This document shows, in pieces, positions 63,500 to 64,000 of a stretch of 64,000 bases of DNA. The stretch covers positions 547,001 through 611,000 of the forward strand of contig CAUYUJ010015294.1 in assembly GCA_963575745.1 (NCBI GenBank). Reading direction: 5' to 3'. The notes beneath the pieces were generated by a model, which saw nothing but the letters and a program-made list of their open reading frames with translations, did not search any database and was not told where the DNA came from. Every line of letters begins with the position of its first letter. The stretch's first letter is position 1. Position numbers and translations under genes: made by a program. The stretch is from Prorocentrum cordatum. Lineage: Eukaryota > Sar > Dinophyceae > Prorocentrales > Prorocentraceae.

Positions 63500-63985
63500 T
63501 CTAGCTGCACGAGGCACGGAGCGAAAACCAGCCCATTGGCCACTTCAGGCCGCGCGCAGGCCACCACATGCCCGCAGAGAGGCCACTCCAAGCCATCCAG
63601 GCCATCGCGGGCCGAGGGCAGAATGGGCCACTTCAGGCCGCCTGCTGGGCGGGGCAACTACAAGCCTTGCAGAAAGCCACCACAAAGTTGGCACGGCTGC
63701 GTCGGGCGACCAACCGAAAATGCAAACACGAGCTCTCGAATCTCGAGAAGACTCCACCAAACCAACAAGGCCAACGCAGGCCGACGTCAGCACTGGCCAC
63801 ATCAGGCACACGCTGCATGGGCAACTCCAAGCCCCAGGGAAGGCCACTTCAGCAGCCTGGACAGGCCAACGTAGGCCACGGTCGGACACGCCACTTCCGG
63901 CCTCCGACTTCTTGGACAACTCCAAGCCCACATAAGGCAACCTCAAGCCTGGTCGGCCAACGCAGGCCTAGGGAGGCACGGCCGC
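63500..63985. repeat. Degenerate GGCCACTTCAGGCC-type repeat
   Basis: Motifs GCCACTTCAGGCC, GCAGGCCAACG and CCAAGCC recur at irregular 10-20-base steps to the window end. Frames on both strands are repeat-derived. Confidence 0.6.
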
Positions 63986-64000
63986 GACGGACCGCTCCCG

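Noticed and set aside
1-64000. Dinoflagellate spliced leader, rRNA or telomere (TTTAGGG) sequence
   Set aside because: Scanned for the characteristic leader core and for TTTAGGG runs by eye; none found.

Overview
The window looks like nuclear DNA of a large, repeat-rich eukaryotic genome, most probably a dinoflagellate. That assignment is an inference. It rests on three things: decayed Ty1/copia polyproteins of a protist type I associate with dinoflagellates (Cys-rich domains, an unusual retropepsin region, extra domains between the canonical ones), a GC-rich non-LTR reverse transcriptase with a C-terminal endonuclease-like tail, and extreme minisatellite and microsatellite density. I found no convincing intact host gene, no rRNA, no credible tRNA, no CRISPR array and no dinoflagellate spliced-leader sequence. 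No promoter or terminator could be supported.

Layout. 0-6.8 kb: heptamer, 73-bp and decamer tandem repeats, including a TIR-bearing composite element. 6.8-9.9 kb: about 2.3 kb of almost pure G/T followed by about 0.75 kb of C/A-rich simple repeat. 10-14.9 kb: GC-rich DNA with minus-strand relics, including a probable Mutator-like (MULE) transposase. 15-15.8 kb: an AT-rich island and a (TA)n tract. 15.9-18.7 kb: a frameshifted non-LTR reverse transcriptase (+). 19-26.4 kb: TCTG/TC microsatellites, coding-like low-complexity minus-strand relics, three copies of a composite repeat with about 60-bp palindromic units, and two foldback elements. 26.5-35.6 kb: a nearly full-length copia element on the minus strand, bounded by 110-bp LTRs. 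35.7-44 kb: purine-rich and GAT repeats, dispersed repeats and a composite minisatellite. 44-51.3 kb: a second, older copia element (+) carrying a nested minisatellite module. 51.6-64 kb: satellites (one interrupted by the second copy of the TIR element), a third foldback element, and a minus-strand gag/ORF1-like relic.

The strongest unusual signals are: (1) a domain resembling the C-terminal half of bacterial RapZ in the same reading frame as the protease region of the minus-strand copia element; (2) a two-copy composite element with short terminal inverted repeats, a GGCCCC hairpin and an internal 73-bp tandem array, one copy sitting inside a 21-bp satellite; (3) a dispersed family that couples a unique segment of about 270 bp to tandem perfect-palindrome units; (4) a small foldback family whose best copy has perfect 28-bp inverted arms; (5) a matching composite minisatellite module at 42.6 and 47.7 kb, the second nested inside the copia element. 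The proteins here belong to mobile elements; there is no operon-like or pathway logic beyond their self-mobilisation, and every one is frameshifted.
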